This document shows positions 41,149-43,637 of a stretch of DNA of 43,637 bases, piece after piece (position 1 is the stretch's first letter; each line of letters opens with the position of its first letter). The stretch comes from Chitinophagaceae bacterium (GTDB taxonomy: Bacteria > Bacteroidota > Bacteroidia > Chitinophagales > Chitinophagaceae): assembly GCA_004028765.1 (NCBI GenBank), contig SAIX01000102.1, forward strand, positions 1 through 43,637, in the 5' to 3' direction. A program made the translations under genes and the position numbers. The notes beneath the pieces were generated by a model, which did no database searches, was not told the origin of the DNA, and saw only the letters and a program-made list of their open reading frames with translations.

Positions 41149-42147
41149 TTATTTAACGAGTTTTCTTTTTTCCATCATTTCGTGCCAGGTGGTGATGATG
41201 ATCTTTTCGTCGGCGATGGCTTTCCGTAATGCAGGATCCATCATGGCCAGCATATCTCCCCTTCGCAAGGGCCCTGAATCGGATATGTACTGAAATACCG
41301 GCGATGTTGCCGTACAATGCATGATCATCATGGTAAGACCGGGTTGTAAGGAACGTACCGCTTCGATATATTTTTGTGTTTTGTATGCCTGCAGTTTTTT
41401 ATCATCCGCAGCGGCTTCTTTTGATATTGGCCAGTCATAACTTTCATTGTGCAGATCATCAAGTACAGGCAACCCTGCGGCCCACAACATTTTTCCGATG
41501 GCCCGCATTTGTGTGATCAGTTCATCCGATGCATTCATACTCTTTTTGATCAGTGTTGCATGTCCTGCAGGAACCATCACAGGAATATGGTTTTCGATCC
41601 CGAGTTTTACGTAGCGTTCCGCAAAAGCAGGTGTGGCCAGTAAGGTCCCCATGTGCGTATCAAAATGAGTCGGTTCAAATCCCATTGCCCTTGCTCTTTC
41701 CAGTTGCATCTTTATTTCTTTCTCCACTTCATCCGCAGTAGCATGTTGTATCACATCCGGAACCGACGGCCATAGGTCGCCTTCTTTATCAACAAGCCCG
41801 GGAGTGCCATTCTTTCCCGACAAAGGCCCCCAGCGGTAATCTTTCCATTCCGATGTAAGGGTGAGATGCAACCCTGCATCAATGCCGGGATGTTCTTTCA
41901 TATAGTGAACAAATGCCGGTACCCAGGGGCAGGGCATCATCACACTGCAGGAACTGGCTACGCCTTTGGTGATGGCATTGATGGCGCCTTCATTTGAATC
42001 GTACGACATACCCACATCATCTACATGCAGGATCAGCAATTTGGTACCTTTCGGGTAACCTAGTTTTTCAGCGTAGGTAAGGTCTGTTTGTGCCTGTACT
42101 TGTAAGCCGGAACAAAGCAGGCAGAAGAAAATAAAAAAGATCCGCAT
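41149..42147 (-). CDS. Exported ChbG/YdjC-type carbohydrate deacetylase
   Basis: 332 residues from the ATG at 42147, which opens a signal peptide (FFIFFCLLCSGLQVQAQ). The much longer reading frame upstream is not supported. Family motifs are LLILHVDDVGMSYDSNEG (metal-binding Asp pair), GLHLTLTSEW (His) and FEPTHFDTHMGTLL (two His). IMHCTATSPVFQY lies further on. ChbG/HpnK-type enzymes remove acetyl groups from chito-oligosaccharides or related sugars. With the ThuA and GH130 genes it suggests breakdown of an acetylated glycan, but the substrate is unknown. It is first gene of the operon and divergent from the MFS transporter. Confidence 0.9.
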   Translation of the reverse strand: MRIFFIFFCLLCSGLQVQAQTDLTYAEKLGYPKGTKLLILHVDDVGMSYDSNEGAINAITKGVASSCSVMMPCPWVPAFVHYMKEHPGIDAGLHLTLTSEWKDYRWGPLSGKNGTPGLVDKEGDLWPSVPDVIQHATADEVEKEIKMQLERARAMGFEPTHFDTHMGTLLATPAFAERYVKLGIENHIPVMVPAGHATLIKKSMNASDELITQMRAIGKMLWAAGLPVLDDLHNESYDWPISKEAAADDKKLQAYKTQKYIEAVRSLQPGLTMMIMHCTATSPVFQYISDSGPLRRGDMLAMMDPALRKAIADEKIIITTWHEMMEKRKLVK

Positions 42148-42294
42148 GGCAGGCAATTGATTTGATAAAGAATGTTTGTGGAAATGCCGGGAATTATCCG
42201 CCGCTTGTTCCAAAAAATCGGCAAGATTGCTTACTTTCAGCATCGCCAAAAACCATTGGTTAAATCTAACGAAAGAAAACCAAAACGAGCTGTT

Positions 42295-43485
42295 ATGAAA
42301 GCAAAAACCGGTTCCCTGCTTGCCTCGATGATGTTCTTTGAGTATTTTATCTGGGGCGCCTGGTATGTGACAATGGGAACCTATATGGTGGAACACCTCC
42401 ACGCCTCCGGTATCGAGATCGGCGCCACCTACAGCGCACTTGCCATTGCAACGATGATCTCTCCTTTTTTTATAGGATTGATCGCCGACCGTTTTTTTGC
42501 GGCCCAGTGTATCATGGGTGTGCTGCACCTTCTTGGGGCCTTGCTTTTATTTCTCGCCACAAAAATTGAGAACAGCAATACTTTTTACTGGATCATCCTT
42601 GTGTATTCATTATTGTATATGCCAACAATTGCGCTCAGCAACAGTGTGGCTTTTTCACAAATGAGCGATCCCGGAAAACAATTCCCCTGGATCCGTGTAT
42701 TCGGAACACTGGGCTGGATCGTAGCGGGCCTACTCATCGGGCAGATGGGTATCGAGAAAACCTCTTCTACTTTTTATATGGCTGCCGGCGTATCGGCCGG
42801 GCTTGGTTTATTAAGTTTTGTACTACCCAATACCCCGCCAAAGGGCAAAACAGCGGGTGCATCTGCTGCATTGGGAACAGAGGCATTCGTTTTATTTAAA
42901 GAAAAACCCTATCTCATTTTCTTTATCGCTGCTATATTGGTATGTATCCCGCTTTCTTTTTATTATGGATTTGCCAATCCTTTCCTGAATGAAATACATT
43001 TTGAAAATGCAGCCAGTAAAATGACGCTGGGCCAGGTATCTGAAGCAGTATTTATTTTAGCAATCCCCTTTCTTTTTAACAGGATCGGAGTAAAAAAAAT
43101 GCTGCTGCTCGGGATGACCGCATGGATATTACGCTACCTGTGTTTCGCATACGGCAATGTGGAAACGAGCAGCTGGATGTTATATGCCGGGATTGTGCTG
43201 CATGGCATCTGTTATGATTTCTTTTTTGTGACCGGTTATATGTACACAGAAAAGAAAGCCGGAGAAAAAATCAAGAATGCGGCACAGGGCCTCTTCACAT
43301 TCGCCACTTATGGTGTGGGAATGTTTATCGGAACCTGGTTTTCCGGTTTTATTGTCGACAAGTACAAAGTAGCCGATAACACACATAACTGGCAACAGAT
43401 ATGGTATGTACCTGCAGTGATTGCATTGGGCGTGCTTGTCTATTTTGTTTTATTTTTCAGGGAGAAGAAACAACAGGTGGGGTGA
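42295..43485 (+). CDS. MFS transporter of the nucleoside:H+ symporter type
   Basis: 396 residues from the ATG at 42295 (MKAKTGSLLASMMFFEYFIW); the frame is open farther upstream but without a good start. About twelve hydrophobic spans, with FFEYFIWGAWYVTMGTYM in TM1, IGLIADRFFAAQ (MFS loop motif) and GICYDFFFVTGYMYTEKKAG, match the Nuc_H_symport family (NupG/XapB/YegT). It takes up nucleosides or small sugars with protons at the inner membrane. It is divergent from the ChbG-ThuA-GH130 operon across a 147-bp gap and is a likely transport partner. The TGA stop is inside a heptad repeat unit. Confidence 0.92.
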   Translation: MKAKTGSLLASMMFFEYFIWGAWYVTMGTYMVEHLHASGIEIGATYSALAIATMISPFFIGLIADRFFAAQCIMGVLHLLGALLLFLATKIENSNTFYWIILVYSLLYMPTIALSNSVAFSQMSDPGKQFPWIRVFGTLGWIVAGLLIGQMGIEKTSSTFYMAAGVSAGLGLLSFVLPNTPPKGKTAGASAALGTEAFVLFKEKPYLIFFIAAILVCIPLSFYYGFANPFLNEIHFENAASKMTLGQVSEAVFILAIPFLFNRIGVKKMLLLGMTAWILRYLCFAYGNVETSSWMLYAGIVLHGICYDFFFVTGYMYTEKKAGEKIKNAAQGLFTFATYGVGMFIGTWFSGFIVDKYKVADNTHNWQQIWYVPAVIALGVLVYFVLFFREKKQQVG

Positions 43486-43508
43486 ATGGTGAATGATGAA
43501 TGGGAACG
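43481..43508. repeat. Heptad array containing the MFS stop codon
   Basis: Units GGTGAAT, GGTGAAT, GATGAAT, GGGAACG. The MFS stop TGA lies in the first unit. GGTGAAT is the reverse complement of ATTCACC, a rotation of the unit in the core of the lpxB insertion. Confidence 0.75.
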
Positions 43509-43537
43509 AAATAACATAACTTGCAATTCCTAAGTTG

Positions 43538-43637
43538 AACTCACAACTCACAACTCACAACTCACAACTCACAACTCACAACTCACAACTCACAACTCAC
43601 AACTCACAACTCACAACTCACAACTCACAACTCACAA
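43538..43637. repeat. (AACTCAC) tandem array, 14 copies to the window end
   Basis: Fourteen perfect copies of the 7-bp unit AACTCAC run from 43538 to 43635, and the next unit is cut by the window edge. No base varies. The whole 3' end after the MFS gene contains only repeats and about 30 unique bases. Confidence 0.95.

Noticed and set aside
42148..42528. N-terminal extension of the ChbG-type gene to 42528
   Set aside because: It overlaps the divergent MFS gene start, lacks family similarity, and the ATG at 42147 opens a normal signal peptide.
43538..43637. CRISPR array
   Set aside because: The unit is only 7 bp with no spacers, and no cas genes are present.

Overview
The window looks like a chromosomal piece from a Bacteroidota genome, most likely family Chitinophagaceae. 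The evidence is gene content (DUF6728 and DUF4412 proteins, a BlaI/BlaR1 pair fused to TonB-like domains, MetX with a sulfhydrylase, an odhB-type E2) and repeated promoter elements close to the Bacteroidota -7 box TAnnTTTG. It starts inside queA and ends inside a 7-bp tandem array, so both edges are truncated. I saw no tRNA, rRNA, CRISPR array or insertion sequence.

Layout. 1-9.2 kb is housekeeping: queA end, a secreted carboxypeptidase-regulatory-like protein with an apparently frameshifted signal peptide, aspartate kinase, a GH19 chitinase with an Ldh-type dehydrogenase, a secreted YkuD-like protein, ssb, mnmA and an RsmB-type RNA methyltransferase. 9.3-18.5 kb holds sucAB (2-oxoglutarate dehydrogenase E1/E2), rpsT, an OmpR-type two-component pair, a DUF2807 protein and guaA. 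18.5-24.8 kb holds a periplasmic-binding-like protein followed by an apparent DNA-repair island: a 48-aa DUF2256 zinc protein, an Lhr-like DEXH helicase, the nuclease PdeM, a histone-deacetylase-like hydrolase and, convergent with them, a LexA-like XRE/S24 repressor with two matched palindromes over its promoter. 25-33 kb holds an M14 peptidase, surE, an amidase, a BlaR1-like peptidase fused to plug-like and TonB domains under a BlaI repressor, lpxB and a 58-aa DUF6728 protein. 33-39 kb holds a penicillin-acylase-family enzyme, a DUF4412 protein and methionine genes metX and metZ around an OsmC protein. 39-43.5 kb is a small glycan locus: GH130, ThuA and ChbG-type deacetylase in one operon, with a divergent nucleoside/sugar-type MFS transporter.

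The most unusual feature is a dispersed family of degenerate 7-bp tandem repeats at several places from 32 kb onward. One 104-bp copy lies in frame inside lpxB. Others contain or touch the stop codons of the OsmC, GH130, MFS and metZ genes, and the last is a clean (AACTCAC) array of 14 copies reaching the window end. A separate hairpin-rich element lies between metZ and GH130. The two repressor genes (BlaI and S24) each have a regularly spaced operator-like array. All functional calls rest on motif reading, without database searches.
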